Assembly: GCF_003966695.1 (NCBI RefSeq)
Contig: NZ_AP018827.1
Span: forward strand, 434,001 to 498,000
Direction of reading: 5' to 3'
Origin: Asticcacaulis excentricus
Lineage (GTDB): Bacteria > Pseudomonadota > Alphaproteobacteria > Caulobacterales > Caulobacteraceae
Length of the DNA: 64,000 nt
Shown: piece by piece, positions 26,870 to 36,427 of the stretch
Position numbering within the stretch: position 1 is the stretch's first letter
Layout of the letters: each line of letters opens with the position of its first letter
Program-made: the position numbers and the translations under genes
The notes under the pieces: model-generated
What the model was told of the DNA's origin: nothing
The model's database searches: none
Seen by the model: only the letters and a program-made list of their open reading frames with translations

Positions 26870-27720
26870 ACTATCGCCACGGCTTCCACGCCGGGAACTT
26901 CGCCGACCTGTTCAAGCACGCGGTCCTGCTGAATTTTCTGCGCGCCCTGCGTGAGACGGGGCAACCGCTTCAGGTGGTGGATAGCCACGCCGGGGCGGGC
27001 CAATACGACCTGTCTGATCCGACCTTTTCGCGCTCCAAAGAGGCCGAGGCCGGAATCGGCTACCTGCTGGGGCGCGACGTGCCGCCAAGTCTCATCCCCC
27101 TGTCGGACTATGTGTGGGCCAAGAACCGCGCGGCCGGGTTCAAAACGCGCATCGGCCTCTATCCCGGTTCGCCGCTTCTGGTGCTCGATCATCTGACGGC
27201 GGAAGGCCGCTATATGGGCTGCGAGCTGCGCAAAGACGATTACGAGCGCTTGCGGGAGACGGTGACGCCGCGCGGTAAGGCGCGCCATACGGATGGCTAC
27301 GAGGCAGCGGTCGAAATGGCCGAACCGGACAAGGATTTCTTTCTGCTGATCGACCCGCCGTTCGAGCAGTTCGAGGATTATGAGCGCATCAATCTGTGCC
27401 TGCGCGACGTGCTGAAAAAACAGCCCGCCGCCAAGGCCCTGGTGTGGTTGCCGCTGAAAGACCTTGAAACCTTCGACCGCTTCCTGCGCCATATGGAATG
27501 CGAGCTTCTGGAGGACCAGACGGGGGAGGGCGGGCCGGACATTGCCGTGGCTGAGCTGCGTTTGCGCCCGCTGACCAATCCGTTGAAGATGAATGGTTGC
27601 GCGCTGGTGACGGTCAATGCGCCGGCGTCGGTGGTCGAGGCCATGCGCGACATTGCTGACGATCTGGCTCAGGTCTTTGCCGAACCGGGCGGCAAGGCGT
27701 CGGTGTGGACGTTGGATTAA
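26866..27720 (+). CDS. rlmJ: 23S rRNA (adenine2030-N6)-methyltransferase
   Basis: 284 residues starting at a TTG (26866) that overlaps the previous stop, with AAGGAATTAGGGC upstream. The translation LNYRHGFHAGNFADLFKHAV is the canonical RlmJ N-terminus, which fixes the start. The catalytic DPPFEQFEDYERI (DPPY-type) and HAGAGQYDL SAM motif are present. Methylates A2030 of 23S rRNA. Confidence 0.92.
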   Translation: MNYRHGFHAGNFADLFKHAVLLNFLRALRETGQPLQVVDSHAGAGQYDLSDPTFSRSKEAEAGIGYLLGRDVPPSLIPLSDYVWAKNRAAGFKTRIGLYPGSPLLVLDHLTAEGRYMGCELRKDDYERLRETVTPRGKARHTDGYEAAVEMAEPDKDFFLLIDPPFEQFEDYERINLCLRDVLKKQPAAKALVWLPLKDLETFDRFLRHMECELLEDQTGEGGPDIAVAELRLRPLTNPLKMNGCALVTVNAPASVVEAMRDIADDLAQVFAEPGGKASVWTLD

Positions 27721-27831
27721 TCACTGATCACGCGAATTTGCCTGCTTAGGGCGATGGGTCGCATAGGCGCCTGTGGATTTCTGTGTTAGTTTTGTGCGCT
27801 GCAATATTTTTTGAGCGCACGAGGCCACGAG

Positions 27832-28440
27832 ATGTTGACCATGACGCAATCCGATCTGCCCCCGTTTTCCCTGCCCACCTCCGAAGAGATGAAGAGCGCG
27901 ACGGAGCGCCTGACCCATTTCTGGATCGGGGCCTGTTCGCCGATGTGGGTGCCGTTTTTTGCGGCGACCAGCTTTGGCGTTTCGGCGTGGATGCTGTCCG
28001 GCGTGCCGGCGCGCCGCGCAGGCGGCAGCGACCTCTATAAGGACCTGCCCAAGGGCTTTGTCGATATGATGAGCCTGCGTCAGACCTGGTACAAGGCCAG
28101 CGAAGACGCTGCCCATGTGTTGGAAGAGGTCAATGAGGCCGTGCGTGAGGTCGCCGTTGCGCCTGTGATGGCGGCTATCGAGGTCGAGGACGCGGTGGTC
28201 GATGCCTTTACCGAACGGTCCGAGGCGACCGGAAGCGAGGCCGCGCCGGTCGCAGAGTTTGCCCCGGAGCCTGCGCCTGAAATGGATGCCGCCGAGGCGG
28301 TGGAAACCGAAATCGCATCTGCGACGCCCGAAGCGGAAACCATTGAAGATGTACTGCCGGAACCGGTCGTCGAGCCCGCCTTTGAGCCGGTGCCGGTCGT
28401 CAAATCCGCGCCGAAGCGCCGCCCGGTGCCGCGGAAATAG
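27832..28440 (+). CDS. Uncharacterised protein with acidic Pro/Glu/Ala-rich tail
   Basis: 202 residues. Residues about 20-65 have a hydrophobic segment (WIGACSPMWVPFFAATSFGVSAWML). The middle is helical, and from about residue 115 the sequence is low-complexity Glu/Pro/Ala, ending in a basic KRRPVPRK. The start at 27832 has GAGG seven bases upstream. No family recognised. The size and amphipathic N-terminal half recall granule-associated proteins, but that is weak. Confidence 0.6.
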   Translation: MLTMTQSDLPPFSLPTSEEMKSATERLTHFWIGACSPMWVPFFAATSFGVSAWMLSGVPARRAGGSDLYKDLPKGFVDMMSLRQTWYKASEDAAHVLEEVNEAVREVAVAPVMAAIEVEDAVVDAFTERSEATGSEAAPVAEFAPEPAPEMDAAEAVETEIASATPEAETIEDVLPEPVVEPAFEPVPVVKSAPKRRPVPRK

Positions 28441-29361
28441 TTATCCTGCGGGGTAAATATCCACCCGGATCGGACGGTGGTCGGAGCCGTAATAGGGGCC
28501 GGCCTTGCGATTGCGCAGGCTGAGCGCCTGACCGGCAAAGGCATTGTCGATGCCGATACGCAAGGGGGCGGGCAGGACCGCAGGCCACGTCCCGACCGCC
28601 GCTGGGGCCGGCAAAAGACCCAGACTGCGACTGAAATCCATAAGGCCTGAGGCTGAGGGGGTGGTGTTGAAATCCCCGACCAGCACTGTGCGCTCCGGCT
28701 GTTCGTCGCGCAGGTCTGCACTCAGTCGCTCCAGTTGGCGCGGTTGGTCGCCCGGTGCGCTGAACGGCCACGGGCGCGTCAGATGCGCCACGGCCAGATG
28801 AAACGCCCCGGCAGGTGCCGCGACCTCTACGGTCAGCAGGCTGTAACCAATGGGGCGGGCGCGTGGGCGCGTCAGCGGGTAACGCGAAAAGACGAAGGTG
28901 TCGTAGCGGCGGGCCATGTGGGGATAGGTCTGGCGCAATTTCGCGGCCAGTGTCGCTTCGGCCAGAGGCCCGGCTTCGACGATGGCCACGACATCGGGGT
29001 TTTCCGTCCTGACCCAGTCGAGCAGTCGCTGCGGCGTCTCGTTCTTGACGTACAGGTTGGCGAAGATCAGCCGCACCGGGGTCGCCTTCGTGTCCGTTGG
29101 CGGCTGGGGCGGGTTGATCTGCGGCCAGAAACCCACCCCCAAAAGACCGGCCGCCAGCAGGCTGATGAGGGCCGAGGCACGCTGACGCAACTGAATGAGC
29201 ACAAAGGATGCCGCTAAGGCCACGCTGAGCAGGGGCGCGGTGAAAATGTCGATCAGATAGCCGCGTGCGCCTTGCGGGTCGAGCAGGCACGTCGCCCCCA
29301 TACCCAGCAGAGCGAGGCTAAGGATGAAGGACAAAAACGAAAACAGTCTGAGAACCAGCAA
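28441..29361 (-). CDS. Endonuclease/exonuclease/phosphatase-family membrane protein
   Basis: 306 residues. Two or three N-terminal hydrophobic segments (residues 3-75) anchor a C-terminal EEP domain: FANLYVKN (metal Asn), VAIVEAG (Glu), HLAVAHLTRPW, GDFNTTPSASG and the final SDHRPIRVDI with catalytic Asp-His. Likely a periplasm-facing phosphodiesterase or nuclease. The start is a TTG at 29361 just after the ybjQ-like stop; no clear ribosome-binding site, so the N-terminus is uncertain. Confidence 0.8.
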   Translation of the reverse strand: MLVLRLFSFLSFILSLALLGMGATCLLDPQGARGYLIDIFTAPLLSVALAASFVLIQLRQRASALISLLAAGLLGVGFWPQINPPQPPTDTKATPVRLIFANLYVKNETPQRLLDWVRTENPDVVAIVEAGPLAEATLAAKLRQTYPHMARRYDTFVFSRYPLTRPRARPIGYSLLTVEVAAPAGAFHLAVAHLTRPWPFSAPGDQPRQLERLSADLRDEQPERTVLVGDFNTTPSASGLMDFSRSLGLLPAPAAVGTWPAVLPAPLRIGIDNAFAGQALSLRNRKAGPYYGSDHRPIRVDIYPAG

Positions 29362-29364
29362 GAC

Positions 29365-29682
29365 TTAGCGCAGGACGACGGCGGTCCCGGAACAGGTGAC
29401 CATCAGCATGGTGCCCTGAGAGACGGTTTCATAGTCGAGATCGACGCCGACAATGGCGTTGGCCCCACGTTGCGCAGCTTCTTCCTGCATTTCCTTCAAG
29501 GCGGCTTCGCGGGCGGCGCGCAGCACTTTTTCGTAGGAGCCGGAACGGCCGCCAATAATGTCGCGGATACCGGCAAACAGATCGCGGAAGATATTGGCCC
29601 CCAGAATGGCTTCGCCCGTAACGACGCCGATATAGGTGTCGATGCTCCGGCCTTCGACGCTGGGTGTGGTGGTGACGATCAT
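29365..29682 (-). CDS. YbjQ/UPF0145 family protein
   Basis: 105 residues from [32 protein letters not shown], the standard YbjQ N-terminus. RRGxY-like [11 protein letters not shown] and [15 protein letters not shown] follow. Pentameric fold, once called a heavy-metal-binding domain; role unknown. GGGGAATTCACC precedes the ATG. Confidence 0.88.
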   Translation of the reverse strand: MIVTTTPSVEGRSIDTYIGVVTGEAILGANIFRDLFAGIRDIIGGRSGSYEKVLRAAREAALKEMQEEAAQRGANAIVGVDLDYETVSQGTMLMVTCSGTAVVLR

Positions 29683-29767
29683 GGTGAATTCCCCTAACGC
29701 ATGTGATTGACGCATAACCCTGCTACAGGCAATGTCTAGCCATAACGGGCGAAGGGGAGCAAATGAC

Positions 29768-30268
29768 ATGTTTGTCAGGTCGGCCTATGACGTGCAGAAG
29801 GTTTATGACTCGGTTGGCACAATCAAACGCCTATCGGATCGTATTATCGGTATCGGCCCGTTCAACCTGATCGGTCTTGACGGCCTTTTGGCGTGGCTCC
29901 CGTTTCCGATCGTTGGGGCGGTCTATTCGTTCGGGGCCTCCGCCTATATTCTGCTGAGCGGGTTTCGCGCCCGCATCAGTCCAGTCGCCTGGGTGCAGGC
30001 GGCCGTTGTTCTGGCGCTCGATCTGGGGATCAGCGGACTGGAGGAGGTGGCGCAACTTATCCTCCCGTTTTTCCCGGTGGGGGCGGTGGCCGATACCCTC
30101 TATCAGGGACACCTCTACGCCTCGCACATTGTACAAAAAGATATCGAAAAAACCCTTTATATCGAAGAAAGTGGCCGTGATGCCCACGCTTCGGGCCGCC
30201 ACAAAGAGCATCTGGCGACGATGAAGGCGACCAAGGGCAAGAAGCGCCTTGTCTATCTTTTGCCCTGA
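29768..30268 (+). CDS. DUF4112 membrane protein
   Basis: 166 residues. [23 protein letters not shown] and [23 protein letters not shown] are two membrane segments; [18 protein letters not shown]-type motif ([10 protein letters not shown]) is typical of DUF4112. Function unknown. The start at 29768 follows GGGGAG. Confidence 0.75.
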   Translation: MFVRSAYDVQKVYDSVGTIKRLSDRIIGIGPFNLIGLDGLLAWLPFPIVGAVYSFGASAYILLSGFRARISPVAWVQAAVVLALDLGISGLEEVAQLILPFFPVGAVADTLYQGHLYASHIVQKDIEKTLYIEESGRDAHASGRHKEHLATMKATKGKKRLVYLLP

Positions 30269-30332
30269 AATCTATCCCCGCCGTGACATTTGGGCGGACA
30301 CTGACAGGCACCATTGTCGATGAGGCCCGAAC

Positions 30333-31796
30333 GTGTCCCTGCAAAACACCCCCGCCCTTGGCCTGCCCCTGCTGCAAGCGGGACAGGCGCAAAAACATAT
30401 CACTTTCAATGAAAGCCTGTGGCGGCTCGATGCCCTGATACAGGCGCGCGTCAAAAGCCGCGCGGTGGCCACTCAACCCGCCACGCCGCAGGAGGGCGAC
30501 GCCTATATCCTGCCCGCAGGCGCATCCGGCGTGGCCTGGGATGACTTCGATGCCGGTGATTTCGCCGTCTATCAGGGTGGTTACTGGGACCTCCTCAGCC
30601 TGCCCGAAGGGGCGCTGGTGCACGTGGCCGATGAAGGCGGCTTTGTGGTCCGCGTGACGAGCGGCTGGGTGCGGCTTCAGACCACGTTTGACGCCCTGCA
30701 AAACCTTCAGCGGCTGGGCGTTGGCGCAACCGCGGATGCAACCAACCGGTTATCGGTCAGTAGCCCGCAGGTCCTGTTCAACCACGCCGGGGCGGGCTGT
30801 CAGGTCTTTGTCAATAAGGCGACCAGTACGGGGGATGCCGCCCTCGTGCTGCAAAAGGACTTTTCGAACCGCGCGATTATGGGGGTGCTGGCGGATAGCC
30901 CGGATGCCCTGACGATCAAATGTTCCAGTGACGGCGCTCATTTTGGAACCCTTCTGCGGGCCACCCGCTCGGTCGCCACCTTTTGCCCTCAGGATGAGGG
31001 GGGGCCTGCCTTTGTATATATGGGGCCTCATCAGATCGGAACGCCCTTTGTCTCAGGCTATCCCGCTATGGAGGTGTCTGAGGGTATTGCGGGCGACCGC
31101 TATGCCTTCTTTGACTTCCACGCCAGCGACGCACAGCCGGATCATTCCAGCCGTTTCATCCGCAATCCCGGTGAGAACGGTGATTTCGTTGTGTCGAACG
31201 TCGGTACAGGGAATATAAACCTGCATTCAGGCGGGAATGTATACCTGTTTGCGGCCACGGTTCCGCGCTCCGTGCAAACCGCGTCGGCCTTCATTCCCAA
31301 TGCCGATAATGCCTACGCACTGGGCGGGGCCAGCAACCGCTGGTCGGCCATATGGGCAGCCAATGGCGTCCTTCAGACCTCGGATCAGCGTGACAAGATT
31401 GTTGAAGCGACGCTCGAAGGTCCGCAGGCTCTGGCCTTTGTTGAATCCGTCAATCCGGTCTTTTTCAAATGGCGGTGTGGCGGGCAGGCAGTGGTTGAAA
31501 CCGGTCGCCATCAGGTCTTGCTGAACCCCGACGATGAGGGCAGCAAAAAGACCTGGGTGGTAGACTCTGAAACCGTAGCCGTAGCGGGTAAACGTACCCA
31601 TGCGGGCTTTCTGGCGCAGGAGGTGCGGGCGGCGATGAGCGCGCTCGGCCTTGATTTTGGGGCGTGGGGTCTCGAAGATATGGATGACCCCGACAGTCGG
31701 CAATGGCTCAGGCCCGATCAGCTTATCCCCATTCTGTGGGCGGCGGTCCAAAGCCTCAGTGACCGCGTGACGAGGCTGGAATATCCGACGGTTTAA
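30333..31796 (+). CDS. Orphan tail-fibre-like protein: DUF2793 plus C-terminal S74-type chaperone
   Basis: 487 residues from a GTG. Residues about 5-90 match DUF2793 (LGLPLLQAGQAQKHITFNESLWRLDALIQ), a phage/gene-transfer-agent tail module. The middle is beta-rich like a fibre. The C-terminus from about residue 335 (SNRWSAIWAANGVLQTSDQRDKIVEA, then HAGFLAQEVRAAM) has the S74 intramolecular-chaperone pattern. It stands alone among housekeeping genes, 6 kb from the prophage. It may be a separate locus of a gene-transfer agent. Confidence 0.8.
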   Translation: MSLQNTPALGLPLLQAGQAQKHITFNESLWRLDALIQARVKSRAVATQPATPQEGDAYILPAGASGVAWDDFDAGDFAVYQGGYWDLLSLPEGALVHVADEGGFVVRVTSGWVRLQTTFDALQNLQRLGVGATADATNRLSVSSPQVLFNHAGAGCQVFVNKATSTGDAALVLQKDFSNRAIMGVLADSPDALTIKCSSDGAHFGTLLRATRSVATFCPQDEGGPAFVYMGPHQIGTPFVSGYPAMEVSEGIAGDRYAFFDFHASDAQPDHSSRFIRNPGENGDFVVSNVGTGNINLHSGGNVYLFAATVPRSVQTASAFIPNADNAYALGGASNRWSAIWAANGVLQTSDQRDKIVEATLEGPQALAFVESVNPVFFKWRCGGQAVVETGRHQVLLNPDDEGSKKTWVVDSETVAVAGKRTHAGFLAQEVRAAMSALGLDFGAWGLEDMDDPDSRQWLRPDQLIPILWAAVQSLSDRVTRLEYPTV

Positions 31797-31815
31797 CGCA
31801 GGCCCAGATATGGCG

Positions 31816-31845
31816 AAGGCCCGGTCGTTTCCGAACCGGGCCTTC
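31816..31845 (-). terminator. Terminator of tRNA-Thr (bidirectional)
   Basis: GAAGGCCCGGTTCG and its complement with a 4-base loop lie just after the CCA of the tRNA and just after the tail-fibre-like gene on the other strand. Confidence 0.75.
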
Positions 31846-31846
31846 A

Positions 31847-31921
<75 letters not shown>

Positions 31922-32038
31922 TGAACCGGTGTGAACACCGGCTGAGGACGGGGCTAATACCCAAACCGGTGCGAAACGCAAAGCGAAAAGTGCATTTTTC
32001 GCTCGCTTTTTGTGGATGGAACGCTAAATCACCGCCTT

Positions 32039-32182
32039 ATGAGCGACTCTCCGAATAAAAATCCCAAGGACGAGAAGGCCGAGCGCCTCAATGCCGCCCT
32101 GCGCGCCAATCTCCAGCGGCGCAAGGCTGCCGCGCGGCGGCCGGAGCCTGCACCGATCCGTGAGGACGACGTGAAAAACTAG
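32039..32182 (+). CDS. Small basic protein upstream of murA
   Basis: 47 codons: MSDSPNKNPKDEKAERLNAA, then an Arg/Lys-rich helix and a PEPAPIREDDVKN end. Very short, but the composition and position just before murA fit the small conserved proteins seen there in related genomes (recalled). No function known. Ends 120 bases before murA. Confidence 0.6.
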   Translation: MSDSPNKNPKDEKAERLNAALRANLQRRKAAARRPEPAPIREDDVKN

Positions 32183-32302
32183 CTGTTGCACCTGCGGCCC
32201 GGTGATGTAGAACGCGAAATCCATTTCATTTCCAAAGCCCTGAATCGGGGCGGCCCTGTTGGCAGAAATGAAAGTTCAGAACATTCGGATCAGGCGTACT
32301 CA

Positions 32303-33604
32303 ATGGATCGTATTGCGTTGGAAGGCGGCGTGCCGCTCAAGGGGGATATTCCCGTCAGCGGAGCCAAGAATTCCGCGATCAAGCTGATGGCGGCCTCGCT
32401 GCTGACCTCTGAGCCGGTGCGCCTGACCAATATGCCGCGTCTGGCCGATACGCGCCTGCTGGGTCGCCTGCTGCAACGCTTTGGCACGCAGATTACCGAA
32501 ACCAACGGACCGGACGGGCATCAGGAAACCCTGCTGCATACGCCGGAAATCACCTCGGCCTTCGCGCCCTACGATCTGGTGCGTCAGATGCGCGCCTCGT
32601 TCAATGTGCTGGGGCCGCTTCTGGCGCGCACGGGCCATGCCAAGGTGTCACTGCCCGGCGGCTGCACCATCGGCGCGCGCCCGGTCGATCTGCACCTCAA
32701 GGCGCTGGAGGCGCTGGGGGCCCATATCGACATGCACGAAGGCTATGTCTTTGCTCAGGCACCGCGCGGCCTTAAGGGGGCGGAGATCGAATTCCCCTTC
32801 GTTTCGGTCGGCGCGACGGAGCACGCCCTGATGGCGGCGGCTCTGGCGCACGGCACGACGGTGTTCAAAAATGCGGCCTGTGAACCGGAAATCGTCGATC
32901 TGGCGAAATGTCTGAACGCCATGGGGGCGAAGATCAGCGGGGCCGGGACGCCGACCATTGTCGTCGAAGGCGTCACTGCGTTGAAGGGCACCGACTGGGC
33001 GGTCATCTGCGACCGTATCGAAGCCGGCACCTACGCGCTGGCCGGGGCGGCCATGCCGGGCAGTGAGGTGCGCCTGACGAAGGTGCGCCCGGAGCTGATC
33101 GGTATTTTGCTCGACAAGATGCGTGAGGCGGGCTGCGAGATCGAAACGACGGCCGATACAGTGACCATCCGTCGCGGCCAGGGTCGCCTGAAAGCCGTCG
33201 ATATCACAACCGAAGTCTATCCGGGCTTTGCCACCGACCTTCAGGCGCAGTTTATGGCCCTGATGACTCTGGCCGAAGGCGAGTCCACGGTCCGCGAAAC
33301 CATCTTTGAAAATCGCTTCATGCACGTGCCGGAACTGGGGCGCCTGGGGGCCAGTATCTCGGTCCAGCACGGCGGCGAAGCGAAGGTGACGGGCGTTGAG
33401 GAACTGCGCGGGGCGCAGGTCATGGCGACCGATCTGCGCGCTTCGGCTTGTCTGATCATCGCCGGTCTGGCGGCGCGCGGTGAGACCGTCGTCAACCGCG
33501 TCTATCACCTCGATCGCGGCTTTGAGAACCTTGAGGGCAAGCTGTCGGCCTGCGGGGCCAATATCCGCCGTATCAAGGGCAATGACCCGATTGAGGAAGA
33601 ATAA
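32303..33604 (+). CDS. murA: UDP-N-acetylglucosamine 1-carboxyvinyltransferase
   Basis: 433 residues. First committed step of peptidoglycan synthesis: adds enolpyruvate from PEP to UDP-GlcNAc; target of fosfomycin. [15 protein letters not shown] near residue 20, the catalytic Cys in [16 protein letters not shown] (near residue 120), and [14 protein letters not shown] plus [12 protein letters not shown] are all present. The ATG at 32303 matches the family N-terminus (MDRIALEGG). First of murA-DUF2948-UPF0262. Confidence 0.96.
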   Translation: MDRIALEGGVPLKGDIPVSGAKNSAIKLMAASLLTSEPVRLTNMPRLADTRLLGRLLQRFGTQITETNGPDGHQETLLHTPEITSAFAPYDLVRQMRASFNVLGPLLARTGHAKVSLPGGCTIGARPVDLHLKALEALGAHIDMHEGYVFAQAPRGLKGAEIEFPFVSVGATEHALMAAALAHGTTVFKNAACEPEIVDLAKCLNAMGAKISGAGTPTIVVEGVTALKGTDWAVICDRIEAGTYALAGAAMPGSEVRLTKVRPELIGILLDKMREAGCEIETTADTVTIRRGQGRLKAVDITTEVYPGFATDLQAQFMALMTLAEGESTVRETIFENRFMHVPELGRLGASISVQHGGEAKVTGVEELRGAQVMATDLRASACLIIAGLAARGETVVNRVYHLDRGFENLEGKLSACGANIRRIKGNDPIEEE

Positions 33605-33609
33605 GCCTC

Positions 33610-34062
33610 ATGTTTGGGTGGTTTCAAAACAAGCCGAAACCGCTCCGTCTTCTCGCGCAGAGCGAAGAGGACGTGGTGCCGCTGAGCGCGCTGTTGCAGG
33701 ATGCAGCCCTGCGCGGCGAAGACGTGCGTTATGATGCGCGCGCCCGTGCCCTGACCCTGCGCTTCAATCGCTTTTGCCATGAACACAAGAGCCGGACGCC
33801 TCTGCGCGCCGCCTGCGCCTTGCAAATCGGTTCGATCACCGGCCTTCAGTCGCGCGGCTTCGACGTGCAGCGCCCGCCGCAGGGCATGACCATCCTGCAT
33901 CTGGCCACCGAACCGCTCGAAGCGCCGGCCTGCCACCTTTATCTGCGCTTTGCGGGCAAGGCCGCTGCCGAACTGAAGATCGAGGTCGAGGCCGTCGATC
34001 TTCTGCTTATGGACCTCGCCGCGCCCCATCGCGCCCGTTCGACCCCCAGCCACCCGGTGTAA
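33610..34062 (+). CDS. DUF2948 family protein
   Basis: 150 residues. LRLLAQSEEDVVPLSALLQDAAL at the N-terminus and the final IEVEAVDLLLMDLA match DUF2948, found almost only in alphaproteobacteria next to murA. Function unknown. Starts five bases after murA. Confidence 0.85.
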   Translation: MFGWFQNKPKPLRLLAQSEEDVVPLSALLQDAALRGEDVRYDARARALTLRFNRFCHEHKSRTPLRAACALQIGSITGLQSRGFDVQRPPQGMTILHLATEPLEAPACHLYLRFAGKAAAELKIEVEAVDLLLMDLAAPHRARSTPSHPV

Positions 34063-34064
34063 TC

Positions 34065-34520
34065 ATGAAGCTGGCCCGTATCGACATCGACTCCGACAGC
34101 CTGGCTTCGCCGTCGCCGGAAGTGGAGCATGAGCGTCAGGTCGCCATGTTCGACCTGATCGAAAAAAACAGCTTCAAACCCGAAGGTGGCGCGGCAGAGA
34201 CATACGATCTGCGACTGGCCTATGAAGACGGGCGTCTGGTCTTCGACGTTACGGGCGAGGGCTACGCCAAAAAATTCATGCTGTCCTTCACGCCGCTCAA
34301 GCCGATCATGAAGGACTACGCCATGATCTGCGAAAGCTATTATGAGGCGCTGAAAAACGCCACGGTGGGGCAGATCGAGTCGATCGACATGGGCCGTCGC
34401 GGTATTCATAATGACGGCGCGGACCTCCTGACCGAACGTCTGGCTGGCAAGATCGAAATTGATCATGAAACGGCGCGGCGTCTGTTTACCCTTATCCATG
34501 CCCTGCATCTGCGGGGGTGA
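34065..34520 (+). CDS. UPF0262 family protein
   Basis: 151 residues. HERQVAMFDLIEKNSFKP, PLKPIMKDYAMICESYYEA and MGRRGIHNDGADLLTERLAGKI are diagnostic of UPF0262. Alphaproteobacterial, uncharacterised; two bases after DUF2948, so one operon with murA. A hisD gene often found between them in relatives is absent here. Confidence 0.88.
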   Translation: MKLARIDIDSDSLASPSPEVEHERQVAMFDLIEKNSFKPEGGAAETYDLRLAYEDGRLVFDVTGEGYAKKFMLSFTPLKPIMKDYAMICESYYEALKNATVGQIESIDMGRRGIHNDGADLLTERLAGKIEIDHETARRLFTLIHALHLRG

Positions 34521-34585
34521 TGTCGTCTCCTGTGGGGAAAAATCAGAGTGTGGCTAAAAAGCCGCGAAGCACCTAATTTGTTGGA

Positions 34586-34603
34586 AATGAATGATCGTTC
34601 ATT
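34586..34603. promoter_or_regulatory. TetR-type palindrome in the gap before an outer-membrane protein
   Basis: AATGAATGATCGTTCATT matches its own complement at 16 of 18 positions and resembles TetR-family operators. It lies in a 293-bp gap (34521-34813) with no gene, about 210 bases before the next start. Confidence 0.5.
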
Positions 34604-34813
34604 TTGAGTTCATCAAGATGGCGGTTTTGCCGCAATCTCCTATTAAATTTATGTTTTTCTTGTAAAAAGGTCCAGAAATGGCCTTTGAGGCGGCCCAATG
34701 CGGCCCCTTTGCGGAGCAATTGTATTCGGGTCGCTGGGGCATCTCCCCCGGCGGACAACAACGAGTGCGGTTCATGAAAATCGCACGGCACACGAAGACA
34801 ATAGGAGTTCACT

Positions 34814-35341
34814 ATGAAGACCATGCTCATGGCTACTGCCGCTCTGGCTGCCGCTGCTTTCGGCGCGTCCACGGCTTCCGCGCAGTCCCTGTCGCAGCCC
34901 GAAGTGTATGGCTCGATCGGTGCGACCGCCACGAATAACAACAAGTCCGACTCCAGCCTCAACTCGATGAATGCGCGCTTCGGTACCAAGCTGACCCCGC
35001 ACTTCGGCGTCGAAGGTGAGCTGGCCGCCGGCACCAACGGCGACACGACCAATACGGGCCGTTACAAGCTGACCAACAAGAAGGCCGCCTACGCCGTGGG
35101 CTTCCTGCCGGTGTCGGATCGCATTGAGCTGATCGGCCGCGTCGGTGTTTCGGACACCCAACTGAAGAATTATAACAACTCGCCGATCGCCGAAGACGGC
35201 ACGGCGCTGGATGTCGGTGTCGGCGCGCAGATGAAGCTCAACGACGCCTACGCCATCCGCGGCGACTATACCCGCTCGGCCTTCAAGGATGACCGCGGTA
35301 ATGCCGACAACCTGTCGGTCAGCGTAGTACGCAAGTTTTAA
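34814..35341 (+). CDS. OmpA-like outer-membrane beta-barrel protein
   Basis: 175 residues: signal peptide ending TASAQS near residue 23, then alternating strands of an eight-stranded barrel (EVYGSIGATATNNN, FGVEGELAAGTN, IELIGRVGVSDT, DVGVGAQMKLND, YAIRGDYTRS) and a terminal aromatic residue in SVVRKF. Small porin or adhesin-like barrel; role unknown. AGGAG precedes the ATG. Confidence 0.8.
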   Translation: MKTMLMATAALAAAAFGASTASAQSLSQPEVYGSIGATATNNNKSDSSLNSMNARFGTKLTPHFGVEGELAAGTNGDTTNTGRYKLTNKKAAYAVGFLPVSDRIELIGRVGVSDTQLKNYNNSPIAEDGTALDVGVGAQMKLNDAYAIRGDYTRSAFKDDRGNADNLSVSVVRKF

Positions 35342-35354
35342 TCCTTAACTTGCG

Positions 35355-35375
35355 CTCAGAGGCTTCGCCTCTTGG
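35355..35375 (+). terminator. Hairpin after outer-membrane protein
   Basis: AGAGGC-TTC-GCCTCT stem within a larger CTCAG...CTGAG inverted repeat, about 15 bases past the stop. Poor T run. More hairpins follow to 35490 in this 259-bp gap before infA. Confidence 0.5.
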
Positions 35376-35600
35376 CGGCCTGAGAAGTAAAAGGACTTGG
35401 GCCTGCGCTCCCGCTTGGTCGCTAGTCGCTTCGCTCCGGGAGTGCGTACTGGATCGGCGGAGTTCCGAAAGGGGCTTCGCCTTTTCACGCGCGCTTTCCC
35501 TCTTTCCTCTGAACCCGTTTGGGTATAAAGGGAGCGCCACTGATTTTCATGGGCGACATCGCACGACGATTCGCCCTTTTCCCTTTCCATGTGGGGCCGA

Positions 35601-35822
35601 ATGGCAAAAGAAGAACTGTTGGAGTTTGCGGGTACCGTTGTCGAGCTTTTGCCGAACGCGACATTCCGCGTGACGCTCGAAGACTCAGGCCATGAAATCA
35701 TCGCGCACACCGCGGGCAAGATGCGCAAGAACCGCATCCGCGTGCTGGCCGGTGACCGTATCATGGTCGAAATGACGCCCTATGACCTGACCAAGGGCCG
35801 CATTACTTACCGGTTCAAATAA
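35601..35822 (+). CDS. infA: Translation initiation factor IF-1
   Basis: 73 residues from [20 protein letters not shown], an S1-like OB fold with [16 protein letters not shown] and [11 protein letters not shown], exactly as in the family. Essential; binds the 30S A site. First of infA-maf-RNase E/G-yacG. Confidence 0.97.
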   Translation: MAKEELLEFAGTVVELLPNATFRVTLEDSGHEIIAHTAGKMRKNRIRVLAGDRIMVEMTPYDLTKGRITYRFK

Positions 35823-35854
35823 GTGCTGGCCGCTACACGTAAGGGGCGCGCCTG

Positions 35855-36427
35855 ATGCTGCCCCTTATCCTGGCCAGCGCCAGTCCCCGCCGTGTGGACC
35901 TGCTGGCCCAGATCGGCCTGAAACCCGATCGTATCCTTCCCTCCGACATTGATGAAACGCCGCTGAAGGCCGAGACTCCGCGCGAACTGGCCGGGCGTCT
36001 GTCGCGCGCCAAGGCCGAGGCCGTGGCGGCTCTGGTTACGGAGCCCGCCTATATTCTGGCCGCTGATACGGTGGTCGGGGTGGGGCGGCGTATCCTGCCC
36101 AAGGCGGAGACGGATGCCGAGGTGCGCGCCTGTCTGGAGCTGATGTCCGGCCGCAGCCACCGTGTCTATACCGGCGTGGCGCTGGTCTCGCCTAAGGGCC
36201 TGTCGGCGCGCGTGGTGGAAACGCGGCTGCAATTCAAACGCCTGAGCGCCGAGGAGATCGACGCCTATATTGCCTCCGGCGAAGGTCTGGGCAAGGCCGG
36301 TGGCTATGGTATTCAGGGCCGCGCCAGCGCCTTTGTCATCCACCTGATCGGCTCCTTTCCGTCGGTGGTGGGGCTGCCGACCTATGAGACCCTGCAATTG
36401 CTGCGCGGCGCGGGTTACACGGGGTGA
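35855..36427 (+). CDS. maf: Maf-like nucleoside triphosphate pyrophosphatase
   Basis: 190 residues. LILASASPRRVDLL at the start, ILAADTVV with the catalytic Asp, and GKAGGYGIQGRASAFV, the YhdE-type triad region for dTTP/UTP pyrophosphatases. Hydrolyses non-canonical or excess nucleotides. Overlaps the next gene by four bases. Confidence 0.92.
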   Translation: MLPLILASASPRRVDLLAQIGLKPDRILPSDIDETPLKAETPRELAGRLSRAKAEAVAALVTEPAYILAADTVVGVGRRILPKAETDAEVRACLELMSGRSHRVYTGVALVSPKGLSARVVETRLQFKRLSAEEIDAYIASGEGLGKAGGYGIQGRASAFVIHLIGSFPSVVGLPTYETLQLLRGAGYTG

